Source: Silene latifolia (Eukaryota; Streptophyta; Magnoliopsida; Caryophyllales; Caryophyllaceae). From it: a stretch of 64,000 nucleotides of DNA. This document shows, piece by piece, positions 11,390 to 20,788 of this stretch (positions are counted from its first letter, which is position 1; the number at the start of each line of letters is the position of its first letter). The notes under the pieces were generated by a model. It ran no database searches and was not told the DNA's origin. It saw only the letters and a program-made list of their open reading frames with translations. The stretch spans positions 2,773,807 through 2,837,806 of the forward strand of contig NC_133537.1 of assembly GCF_048544455.1 (NCBI RefSeq), in the 5' to 3' direction. The translations under genes and the position numbers were made by a program.

Positions 11390-11612
11390 TGTCCATCAGC
11401 ACGGCCCAACCCGCCTTGTCCCATTATTTTATGCAACTTGGCCCGCGGCTCTGGTCTGGCCCGAATCCTAAAATTTCAGCCCGGGCCGCCCTTGCCCCCC
11501 TAAGGCCCTGGCCCGGGTCAAGCATATCCCACTTCGGCCCGACCAAGCTCGCCCCCCTGTCTCGACCTGAGAGAGCGGCCTAGCCCTAGCCCGGCCCGAG
11601 TACAGGTCTAGT
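11390..11612. repeat. G/C-rich GGCCCG / GGCCC degenerate block
   Basis: Repeated GGCCCG, CCCGG and TCGGCCCGAC strings end at TACAGGTCTAG. It resembles in style the GGGTCGGGTC blocks listed elsewhere. No gene is credible. Confidence 0.55.
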
Positions 11613-11852
11613 TCATGGTATCAACCGAGGATTTTCTCATGTGATCATATTGGGGTTTAATAAAGGCAAGTTTCCTAATCTATGACAAATTCTAGCTGAT
11701 GTTGTATACTTTTTTTCATAATTAATTAACTTAGAAATTAATTTTAATTTCCAAATCTCTGATGGCAGGATGATGATATATAACTCTCCCTAACAATGTA
11801 TATATATATAACTCTAGAAAATCCGCGATAAAAGCCAAGGAAAAATAGAGAT

Positions 11853-13028
11853 ATGATCATGGAGAATAATGAGCAGAACTTGAAAACCCTTCCATTGGAA
11901 CTGCAATTCGATATACTATCAAGGTTACCGCTTAAACAACTGCTTCGTCTCAAGTGCCTATCAAGGTGGTGGAATGTTGAAATCAGTAGCTCGCGTTTCA
12001 GCAAACTCTACCAACAACATCGTAAATGTCTTGATGGTGGCTGCATTATACTGGTGAACCACGCGGTGGCCTTTTGTTTCGACTTTCATTCAAAGATCCT
12101 TACAGAGCTGCCTCCTCCTCCTAACATTGATTCAGCCTACATCTTTGGCTCTTCCAATGGTTTGTTATTGTTTGTTGAACCAGACGTTGAAACCCCGGTC
12201 TGTGTCCTTTATAACCCGGTGACAGGTGCTTCTGCCCTCTTACCTCCCTTAGTTATTAATCTACCTGATCATCTTGGTCCCAACGTCGCTGTAAGTTATG
12301 GGCTACATGTGGGATTTGGTTATGATTCTCAGAGTACGGAAGGTGAAGATTACAAAATACTGAGGTTAATTTCTTATCGTAAACAAGATGAACATCATGT
12401 GGTAGCTTACCTTTACAGCACGAAGATGAATTCGTGGAAAAAAATAAAACCAGACGTTCCTAATCAACGTCTGTTTGGCAGTTCTCCGTCAAATGGTTTG
12501 GTATATTGTAATAATGCATTTCATTGGATTTCGAAGAACCTCACAGACAGGGTTGGTGAAATAATTATATCAGCATTAAATGTTAGTAGTAGTAGCGGAA
12601 GGTATTACGTGTTGCCTGAACCTGATAATGAGGGAGTTTGTTTTGGGAGCCTGGTTGTTTTGAAAGAGCGTTTGCATCTCGTCAATGAAAAATCATTCCA
12701 TAACTATGATATATGGATAATGAAAGAGTATGGGGTTCAGAATTCTTGGACAAAGTTACTGCATTACACAGAGGATGAACTTCAACAAATTTGTTGTAAG
12801 AGTGTCGTCAGTGGATACATAAGGCCGTGGCCATATGCGTATTCAGCTGATGAACAGGAATTACTGGTGGGAATAGAGATATATCATATGATCTTTGTCT
12901 GCTATAATTTACAGACTCGAGTAATGCGAAAGGTTCAAGTCACTAATCCCCGGCTTCAAACCTATCTCAACACTATTTCATCTTCAGTGATACCTTGGAT
13001 GCCTTCACTTGCTTACCCTTATAGCTAA
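11853..13028 (+). CDS. F-box protein with F-box-associated (FBA) interaction domain
   Basis: Single uninterrupted reading frame of 391 residues from ATG 11853 (a second in-frame ATG is two codons on). Residues about 14-56 form an F-box: LPLELQFDILSRLPLKQLLR, then LKCLSRWWN. The rest has FBA/kelch-like features: YNPVTGASALLPP, GFGYDSQSTEGEDYKILRL, the YSTKMNSWKKI strand, SSPSNGLVYCNNAFHWIS, and near the end VCYNLQTRVMRKVQV. F-box proteins of this class link substrates to SKP1-CUL1 ubiquitin ligases. The substrate cannot be inferred. A TATATATATA run lies about 50 bases upstream. It converges on the ARM-like gene. Length and intronless structure are usual for the family and nothing looks broken. 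Confidence 0.9.
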   Translation: MIMENNEQNLKTLPLELQFDILSRLPLKQLLRLKCLSRWWNVEISSSRFSKLYQQHRKCLDGGCIILVNHAVAFCFDFHSKILTELPPPPNIDSAYIFGSSNGLLLFVEPDVETPVCVLYNPVTGASALLPPLVINLPDHLGPNVAVSYGLHVGFGYDSQSTEGEDYKILRLISYRKQDEHHVVAYLYSTKMNSWKKIKPDVPNQRLFGSSPSNGLVYCNNAFHWISKNLTDRVGEIIISALNVSSSSGRYYVLPEPDNEGVCFGSLVVLKERLHLVNEKSFHNYDIWIMKEYGVQNSWTKLLHYTEDELQQICCKSVVSGYIRPWPYAYSADEQELLVGIEIYHMIFVCYNLQTRVMRKVQVTNPRLQTYLNTISSSVIPWMPSLAYPYS

Positions 13029-13641
13029 TTATATTAGGACAGTAGTATCACGAAATACTAATAAAAGGGTACGGAATGAAGGCTCAATAACTTATTGAAA
13101 GACCGTCTCTCCCAAGTTTTTGCGCACTATGAATATGCGTCTCTTGTATTCTAACTGTTCTTGAGGTCTAATGTTATATTATATCTAATAGATATACTGG
13201 AATCAGCTATGAAAACTCTTTTATATACTGGAATCATTGTTCAACCGTTTGATTTGACAATAGACAGTAAAGGTAATACTACTAATTACAAGACAAAATT
13301 AAGCGATTACGAACAACATTAAGCCAGACAGGCAGACATAGCACTTGGTTTCAACACAAAATATAGACATATCATGTACCATACAGAGTACTTTGCTTCA
13401 GCAGAATAGAATCTAGCATTCTGATATCAGTACCAGTTATCACCTCAGCATCTCGCTCCATGTTTGAATCGAGTATTCCCTCGTAAAGCCTTAAGAGTTC
13501 CTACTGTTTTGACATAGACAGTAAAGGTAATACTAATTACAAGACAAAATTAAGCCATCACAAGACAACAGTAAGTCAGACAGGCAGAGACCCGACTTAA
13601 GAGTACTTTGCTTCAGCAGGATAGAATCTAGCAGCCTGATT
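13029..13641. other. Convergent intergenic space with duplicated gene 3' end
   Basis: This space between the F-box gene and the ARM-like gene is mostly occupied by the first unit of the duplication at 13255-13711. No separate gene is seen. Confidence 0.65.
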
Positions 13642-13711
13642 TCAGAATGGATAACTTTGCTCCAGGTTTGAATCAAGTATACCCTGACAAAGACTTAAGA
13701 GTGCCTGAAGT
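13255..13711. repeat. Direct duplication carrying the 3' end of the ARM-like gene
   Basis: Unit 1 (about 13255-13500) and unit 2 (about 13502-13711) share GACAGTAAAGGTAATACTA, AATTACAAGACAAAATTAAG, GTCAGACAGGCAGA, TACTTTGCTTCAGCAG, ATAGAATCTAGCA and TTTGAATC(A/G)AGTAT. Unit 2 contains the real C-terminal codons and stop of the minus-strand gene. Unit 1 is a diverged extra copy just beyond it and carries some 40 bp not in unit 2. Confidence 0.75.
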
Positions 13712-16340
13712 TCAGTATCAAAGCGTGGGAAATTGTTACTCCTGAGAGATTTTTGTATTACCCTGTAACCAAGATAAGGAAGTGGATAAAAATCAAAGTT
13801 CAAGAACTTCTCTAGGCACTGTCCTGCCAGTAATTGCACCTCTCGGGTCCGATAAGACGTGAATATGTTGATCAACTCATCCAACAACTCTTCTAAGGGC
13901 TTAATGTGCAATGGATTTTCTGCCTTAGACAAATGAATTAAGCATTGTAGTATGGCAAGCACATAGGGGTCCTTGTCCTTGTCCTTGGACTGTTTGAGAA
14001 GTAGGAGCAATCTATCCACCAAAGGAGCCCCCGCCACCCAAATGTTCTCCCCGGGATATAATTTTTCAATAGATGCAATTAGAAAGATTGCTTTGTCTCG
14101 GCATTCCACCTTTTCCAGAAGCCTTATTAAGAGAGCACAAAACACATCCTTCACAAGTGGATTGAGTTTCATAAACAATGAATCAATCATTTCTTCTACA
14201 CCTATGTCTTCACCCGGCTTTGATTTGTGGTTTAGTAGGTCGGCGTATACCGATTGAAACAACAGATTGTACTCCTTGTCACTGCCATATGCATCTACTA
14301 TTCCTCCTCCTTCTAAGACTTGTGCAAGAATGCCATTGAGTAGTGGCATATGTGAGCTTTGAATATACATCACCAAACAAGCCAAAACTTTCCAAGCCTC
14401 GTTGCTCATGCGCTCATCCTCTCCTTTGATGAATGAGACAACTAAATTGCCCCCATTGACCATTCCTTCCCAGCCAACCGCTCCTACGACAACAACTTCT
14501 TGCCAATTTTCTATGATGGCTCGAAACTCATTTTGGGCTTTGTCCATCTGTTTTATAAACTCTAAAGTTGGCACCGAGTAGAATGGTTTAGACCCATGAG
14601 AGTGTGCGCAGGTCATGTCTTCAGTCATTAACTCCCTCAGTACACTCAAGCTTGTATCCTTCATCAGCTCACAACTACTCTGTGATAATAGAAACAGGCC
14701 ATACAGTAGACCGATTTGTCTGTCTTCATCAATTCTATGCCAAAAGCTTGTAATGTTTCTCTTTTTGAATGTGAGCAGAAGATAACTAGCAGATTTCTCA
14801 TTAAACTGCTTGTTATTGAAATCTGATGAGATGAGACACGCGACAATGCTAAGGACACACGTATTTGTGAAGCTTAGCCTTTGCTGGACACGGTTAGGCA
14901 AATGGTGAGGGTCATCTGAGAATTGTAACTCATCCCAAATCTGTTCCACTGCATAAACAAATTCATCCCTTAATTGAAACAAACTTTGCAATAAATAAAC
15001 TACTACGGAGAAATTAAGAAAGGCCGAATGATTATATACAATAATTGTATCGCTTTGTGATTGTCTAATACACAAAAATCAATCGGTCACGAAACAATTC
15101 ACTTTGAACATGTTAACCACAGCAAGTTCAATTAACCACACAAGCAGATTATTCACTCAAAAAACAACACATGTGTATAATTTTACAGCAGAAGCAAATT
15201 ATGATACAATTAATTGTAATCAAATGGAAACTAAGAAATACAAGCCGTCTTTAATTGTACGAAAGCAAAATCGAGCCCAGTTTTCATCATCCAATCAAAA
15301 TATTACTTTCTCAATTACTTCTACCCATTCTAAAATTATCATAAGACCTCTTTACCCCCAAAATATTTAATGCGAATGCGAGTTTTGTATCGTAATAGAT
15401 CAAACAAACTGAATCTCTATACGATCTTTATACAATTTTGTTATATTATGAATAAACTCGTAATACATACATACGTACAAATCTTTATACAGCAAGCAAG
15501 ATATTTTGATGTATGAAACAAACAAATACACATATACATAGAGTCATAGATTTTTATACGTTCTACTTTTGTAATACTCTATACTTTTCTACAATATCTT
15601 AATCACATTTCTCTCACACATTTAGTAATGAACCGAATTGAAATTTAATTGTCCGTTCGCCAAATTATGTTTTATGAACAAAATTTTACAAAATCTTGAA
15701 GAGAAAAACACAAGCATCGTCATAATAATAACATGAGCAAATATCGCGGAAAATCGATCACAATACAAATTGCCGAAAACGAACACACTATCATACTATA
15801 TCAAAAGAAACACACATTTCAACTTCTTTTCGTCGTCGGAGATCAAATTCTCCTCATCGTTGTTATCTTTAATTGTCCGTTCGCCAAATTATGTTTTATG
15901 AACAAAATTTTACAAAATCTTGAAGAGAAAAACACAAGAATCGTCATAATAATAACATGAGCAAATATCGCGGAAAATCGATCACAATACAAATTGCCGA
16001 AAACGAACACACTATCATACTATATCAAAAGAAACACACATTTCAACTTCTTTTCGTCGTCGGAGATCAAATTCTCCTCATCGTTGTTATCTTTAATTGT
16101 CCGTTCGCCAAATTATGTTTTATGAACAAAATTTTACAAAATCTTGAAGAGAAAAACACAAGAATCGTCATAATAATAACATGAGCAAATATCGCGGAAA
16201 ATCGATCACAATACAAATTGCCGAAAACGAACACACACAAAAGTATCATACTATATAAAAAGAAACACACATTTCAATTTCTTTTCGTCGTTGGAGATCA
16301 AATTCGGAGGTGCCTCATCGTTGTTATCTCTCTCCTCCAT
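13642..16340 (-). CDS. Unrecognised helical-repeat (ARM-like) protein, two exons inferred
   Basis: A long minus-strand exon (about 14983-13642, stop TGA) encodes some 447 mostly helical, leucine-rich residues such as EQIWDELQFSDD, RVQQRLSFTNTCVLSIVACL, NEAWKVLACLVMYI, NLLFQSVYADLLNHK, VDRLLLLLKQ and VLAILQCLIHLSKAEN, the look of ARM/HEAT-type superhelix proteins. I do not recognise a named family. A likely first exon is 16340-16267: ATG in a purine-rich context, then MEERDNNDEAPPNLISNDEK. Joining it by a GT at 16266-16265 to the acceptor before 14983 keeps frame and gives 471 residues. The alternative is a start at 15075 inside the long exon's open frame, which lacks this acidic N-terminus. 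Exon 2 is solid; exon 1 is inference. The intron contains the 224-bp tandem array. Confidence 0.65.
15645..16331. repeat. Tandem array, 224-bp period, about 3 copies
   Basis: Units start at 15645, 15869 and 16093 (TTAATTGTCCGTTCGCCAAA). The first two are almost identical; the third carries small insertions and runs into the inferred first exon of the ARM-like gene. Each unit contains, on the minus strand, a version of that exon's end (GATAACAACGATGAGG, then GAAAAGAAGTTGAAATGTGT) followed by its intron start, so the exon 1/intron 1 junction has been multiplied. Confidence 0.9.
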
Positions 16341-16521
16341 TGTTGCTGCTTGCTTGCTCTCTCTGTGTTCTCTTTCTTTTTTTTCTTTTTTTTGAATTGT
16401 GGAGGGAAAAAACAACTGGTGAAGGGTGGACTTGTTGAGGTTTGTTACGAACTTAAAACGACGAAACTGCCCCTGGAATCCTTAGACTACTTGAAACGCA
16501 TTTTTTTATTGAGAGCGGGAT

Positions 16522-16523
16522 AA

Positions 16524-16556
<33 letters not shown>

Positions 16557-16608
16557 TTTTTTTTTTTTTTTTTTTTTATTATTATTATTATTTTTTTTTT
16601 TTTATTAT
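16522..16608. repeat. TTA microsatellite and poly-T
   Basis: About ten TTA units, then poly-T, four more TTA units, and another T run. It lies just upstream of the ARM-like gene. It could be the tail of a reverse-oriented retroposon, because a short duplicated segment (TTTACA(T/G)GAAATTGGTGGG) follows at 16647-16720. Confidence 0.75.
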
Positions 16609-17689
16609 AAAATGCGCGCAGCTTTCATTATAATAAAAATAAAAGGTTTACATGAAATTGGTGGGGAGCCGAGAGACAATCTGGGCTCCCACCAAAAGTT
16701 TACAGGAAATTGGTGGGTACAAGAGATACAATCTGCGCGCCCACTCCTTTAGTAATAGCAAAGGTAAGTCTAGTGAAAAATTAATTGAGGTCGGCTCGGT
16801 TCATATCAGTTCAATTGAGGTTTATTCATTTTAGTTCAGTTAAAATCTATTTAATTTAGTTTAAATAATATCAGTTTAAAAGAATATGACCTAACTGGAT
16901 ATTTTTCGGTAGTTTATGTGACGGTATAAATAGTGTTTGTTGTAAACAACCTCCAATAGTTGTTAAAATTATTGCTTTCCAAAAATAACCAAGTCTTATA
17001 CTCCTTTCATTTTTTATTGATGTTCTCACTTGTTAAATATATGTGAGGAGTATTAGGCAATTACATAAATAGAATAAGATGAAAATCTTATTAAAAAAAG
17101 TTAATTGACGTGTCAATAAGATGTTAAGTATTTAAGTATTATTGAAAAAAGTTTATCAACTTTTTCCATCTTAATAGATTCTTTGCACTTTTGTGATTCA
17201 TTTGTTAGGAGTAATTTAATAAAATGTATAGAATATGTGGAGACGAAGATAGTATAATGTTAAGTTTTCAAATTGCTTTACATTTAGCTTACAAAATTTC
17301 TAAAATGTAATTCATAAACTTAAAAAAACTTATAAAACAATTCATAAATACTCAGTTAGTTAAACTGAAGTCGATTGTCAAGTTACCTTTTTTTTTTTTA
17401 ATCATTTGCTTGAAAATAAGTTATTACTAACTCTTCTTATTAGGTTGATAATTTAGTTATAAAATACTCCGTGTTATTTAAAACTCCATCATACGAAACA
17501 TGGTTATGCCACTGGACATGAGGCTAAAGTTTTTTATTAGATTGTTTTTTTTTTTTCGTAAATTAAATTTAAAGTAAACTTATTTTTCTTTAAAATAGTA
17601 AACAAACAAATTATATTATCGACACTTCAAGAATATTGAGTTGTTCTTATGTTTTTCAAACCGATTATGGCCTCTCTCGACTTGATTCG

Positions 17690-18250
17690 TAAAGGAGTCA
17701 AACTGAGCTTGACTTGAGCTCAAGTCGCTTACAGAAGTAGTTTTGACCGAGTCAATCTACTCGCCAAATAGAGTTTTTAAAGTGTGTAGATTTAGAGCTT
17801 TCGTTCACCCAATATTAGTAGATTTAAAGTGTTTAGATTTAGAGTTTCCGTTCACCCAAGCAGCCTAATCTGATTAACGCGACTCGAAAAGGTTGACCCG
17901 AGATCCGAAATTGACACGAACTACATCATCAGAATGTGACCTGAAATCTAAATTGACCTGATCTGAAAATAACTCGATTCGAAACTGACCCGACAAAACA
18001 TAACTCTAATTGGACTGAAAAGATTTGAAACAACTTTTTCTCTTTTATTCATTGTCCCAAATATGACCCGCTCTTTTATTCATTGTCCCAAATATGACCC
18101 GACTCGAAATAACCTGCCCCGCTTGACCCGGCCAACATATCGAATTATATTCTGACCCGCCCCGAACCGAATTAACTCGAAAACAATGAGCGGCCTGAAC
18201 TAACTTGACTCAACTGATTCAACTCGAACCTGACCCGATTGACTCATTTA
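17690..18250. repeat. GACCCG/ACTCGA degenerate repeat block
   Basis: Repeated CTCGAA, GACCCGA and CTGACCCG strings. A ~33-bp segment (TTTATTCATTGTCCCAAATA) is duplicated in tandem at 18042-18100. It is the complementary-strand version of the GGGTCGGGTC blocks. Confidence 0.6.
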
Positions 18251-18354
18251 CTATATCTAGTTAGACGTGTCATTAGTGCGTGAATCAACTCTTACATCCA
18301 TACAATGACACAAATATCAATGTTTGGATTACGAAAAACATAAATAATTAAATA

Positions 18355-18560
18355 CTCCCTCCTATTCACTCATTTCCTTCCTCATTTCTTTTTGGGTAAG
18401 TCGGGTTTTCTTTCCTCTTTCCTTTTTAGGTAACTTTTGTGTGATCCAACTTTAATTATATATGGGGCAGAGTGGAATAGAGTGTTTTGTGTGGTTCAAA
18501 ATCATTTTCTTAATTCTTGCGCAAAATAAAAGGGGAAGAAATGAGTGAATAAGAGGGAAA
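18355..18560. mobile_element. Stowaway-like MITE, decayed
   Basis: CTCCCTCCTATTCACTCATT at the left and AATGAGTGAATAAGAGGGA at the right. The left TA flank is clear and the right end is eroded. The sequence resembles the MITE at 11130-11361. Confidence 0.78.
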
Positions 18561-18900
18561 CTAATACAACACAAATTATCTGGGTAATGTTTAGGTCTGT
18601 TTTACACCTTAATTCAATTTTTCATATTTATGGGAGGTAATTGGGTTTGGGTTAGGTGAAGTCGAGTTGGGTCATATTGAGTCAGCTTATTATTTTGGGT
18701 CGAGTCTGATTTCAGTCGGGACGAATAATTTCGGCTCAAATGATGTATAAGGTGGGGTTGGGGTAGGGGTTGGGTGAGGTCATTATCAAGTCCGTTACTT
18801 TATCACATTAATTCAATTTTTTACCATTAAATTTAGATTATTAACCATTATTTGGTTTAATTAGTTAATTATTAGGTAAATGCATTAATTGAAACACTAA

Positions 18901-19277
18901 GGCCCTGTTTGGTAAACAGCGGATTAATTTCAGCATAAGCAGATTGCAAAAGCAGATTATAAATGGCAGATTTTATCAGAAGGTTTGACTAGCATATTAT
19001 AATTAGCAGAATTAATTTGAGTGTTTGGTAATTGGTAGATTACGATTAGTAGATTGTTACTTTTCTTTGTAAAATGGAGAAAAATTTCCTATTTTACAAT
19101 ATGCTAACCAATATCTTTGGGGTAAAGATATTGTAAAAACAAAGATATTGACCCCAAATATCTTTGTTTCAATATCTTGTTCTATAAACACTAAAATTAG
19201 CATATTGATTGGTCAAACATGCTAAAACCCTTGAATATGCTAAAAATTGGCCAATATGCTGTTTACCAAACAGCGTC
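18901..19277. mobile_element. Tourist-like (PIF/Harbinger-type) MITE, 377 bp
   Basis: GGCCCTGTTTGGTAAACAGC at the left and GCTGTTTACCAAACAGCGTC at the right, flanked by TAA on both sides (18898-18900, 19278-19280). Terminal GGCC-TGTTTGG and a three-base TAA duplication fit the Tourist group. The interior is AT-rich and non-coding. A related element is at 59786-60231. Confidence 0.8.
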
Positions 19278-19314
19278 TAAATCAGTTTCATTTTGATAAA
19301 TCTTAAGCTTAATA

Positions 19315-19495
19315 ATTGTCGGGTCATCAATTTAATCGGGTAAATCCCGGATCCGACAGGGTTCGGGTCACTGATCATTTGGCCTTGTCGGGTTACAGGT
19401 CATCATCGAGTCAAGTCAAGACGGTTCCAGTGTGCAAAATTCTCGGGTTCCAGTGGATCGGGTTTGCTCGAGTTCGGATGGGGTCACTCAGGGTC
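19315..19495. repeat. GTCGGGT/GGGTC-rich block
   Basis: Irregular GTCGGGTCA, ATCGGGTAAATCCCG, GGGTTCGGGTCA and GGTCATCATCGAGTCA strings, like the block in the FRO intron. Just after it, AAGATAATGGCGATTGGCGA is repeated about 55 bp apart (19508 and 19563). Confidence 0.5.
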
Positions 19496-19748
19496 GCGCT
19501 ATTGAATAAGATAATGGCGATTGGCGATCGACTTCTACACATAGTGGATAAATCAAGCATAAGATAATGGCGATTGGCGATCTTGGTGACGGTAAACACA
19601 TCCAGAATTCATGTTTCGCCATGGCAAGTGTTCATGCAATTACGATATTGAAACGAGAACTTAAATTGGTATATTTCCAATCCCATTGCTCTATTCTATT
19701 ACTCCCTGTCTCAGTGAATAATTTACTTTAATTCGTATCGTACAAATT

Positions 19749-19848
19749 CTATGGTAAGACCGTCTTTTGTATGAGACTACAAGATTACTTTTCAGGCATA
19801 ACACGGTTATTTTAAATGGTCTCGTACAAAAAGACGGTCTTACCGTAG
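19749..19848. mobile_element. 100-bp palindromic MITE
   Basis: CTATGGTAAGACCGTCTTTT at the left and AAAAGACGGTCTTACCGTAG at the right, with GTATGAGAC / GTCTCGTAC continuing inwards. It is almost a perfect foldback with a short loop. The family was not assigned. Confidence 0.75.
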
Positions 19849-20049
19849 ATTCGCTTCGTCTATTAGGTTTTATTTTTATCTTTTCATCAGTCAAATTCCA
19901 TTTTTAATTCCTATTTATATTATTTTTAATTCCTAATGTATCAATTTTCACATTGACTGATTCATATCATATGGGCGATGGAAGATTATTTACTGGGTCC
20001 GTTATACTGTACAAATTATGCAGTTAGTAAAAGATTAGATTTACATATA

Positions 20050-20120
20050 CTCTCTCCGTAGTCCGTTTTCGTCATTTATTTACCTTTGATTAAAATGTGT
20101 CCTGATTGGGGCACATGGAG
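20050..20120. mobile_element. Short Stowaway-like relic
   Basis: CTCTCTCCGTAGTCCG at the left, GGGGCACATGGAG at the right, TA on both sides. Only 71 bp, so probably an internally deleted MITE. Confidence 0.5.
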
Positions 20121-20298
20121 TATTTGACAATGTTATTTAATGTTGCGAACTTTGATCTTAGAAGATAATGGTGTGTTTAATGATTTAATCCTATATGATA
20201 TGATTGACCTTGGCTTATGAATGACAGAAATTTGATGCATTTTTTACCCAAGAAAAGGTCAATACTTTGTTAAATAGTGATGGAGGATTATTTGTATA

Positions 20299-20387
20299 CT
20301 CCCCTCCGTCCCAATTATTTGGTTACGTTTGATTTAAATGTTCCTATAAAGAAAAAAAATGTAAACAAATGATCGGGACAAAGAAAG
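20299..20387. mobile_element. Short Stowaway-like MITE
   Basis: CTCCCCTCCGTCCCAATTAT at the left and ATGATCGGGACAAAGAAAG at the right, with TA flanks. 89 bp, decayed right end. Confidence 0.65.
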
Positions 20388-20788
20388 TATTTAACCGTGT
20401 TAGATAATGGTGTGTTTATCATCCATGATTGACCTTGGCTACTGAATGACAGAAATTTGATGCATTTGTTTTATACCCACTTGGGATTGAGGAAGACTGT
20501 TATGTTGGAATTAATAGCATTAGTTCATTGCACATAATCTTGTATTAATGTGAAATAATTTTTTAATAATTATATTTAGGAAGGAAGTAGTCAATGGAAG
20601 TGTTGGTGAGCAGCAATCTCCTTTTGGACTCGGTCTGCATTGCTTATTTTAGACTAAATCCATGGAGGTAGGTTTGTTTTGGTAGGCTTTTACTATATAC
20701 TGCTGTCAACCTGTTCCTGGGGAAAAAAAACTACGTATTTTTGGGGAGTCGAAGCTGTTCATGGGAAGTAAATCTAGTTAAATTAAAT

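Larger units (their letters stand above)
6325..11852. other. Intergenic region FRO to F-box gene, transposon-derived
   Basis: No convincing coding sequence is seen. Contents: FRO promoter side to about 6500; a diverged direct duplication (6505-7075); a GGCTCCGTTTGG-type MITE (7114-7537); a small GAAGACGG-ended element (8273-8410); remnants around 8740-8910; an inverted-repeat element (8934-9442) with a third related arm at 10087-10150; between these, two related units near 9836-9930 and 10005-10085 with poly-A/T runs and GTCGGTCAAAGTTT; two Stowaway-like MITEs (10528-10731, 11130-11361); and a G/C-rich block (11390-11610). Confidence 0.7.
16341..20788. other. Intergenic region, ARM-like gene to RLK gene A
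   Basis: No gene is seen. It holds the ARM-like gene's upstream region, a TTA microsatellite, AT-rich DNA (16800-17650), a GACCCG-rich block (17690-18250), Stowaway-like MITEs (18355-18560, 20050-20120, 20299-20387), a Tourist-like MITE (18901-19277), a GTCGGGT block (19315-19495) and a 100-bp palindromic MITE (19749-19848). A segment near 20155-20235 (TAGATAATGGTGTGTTTA, then TTGACCTTGGCT) is repeated near 20400-20465. The last 200 bp before 20789 presumably contain the promoter and leader of gene A. Confidence 0.65.

Noticed and set aside
11380-11583. 67-codon open frame with many Pro/Ala codons
   Set aside because: It is the G/C-rich degenerate repeat block, not a gene.
15100-15640. Candidate extra exon of the ARM-like gene
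   Set aside because: AT-rich, no open stretch with helix-like composition; read as intron.
15733-16184. Two identical 75-codon plus-strand open frames
   Set aside because: They are produced by the 224-bp tandem array, have no domain-like composition, and lie antisense to the inferred exon of the ARM-like gene.
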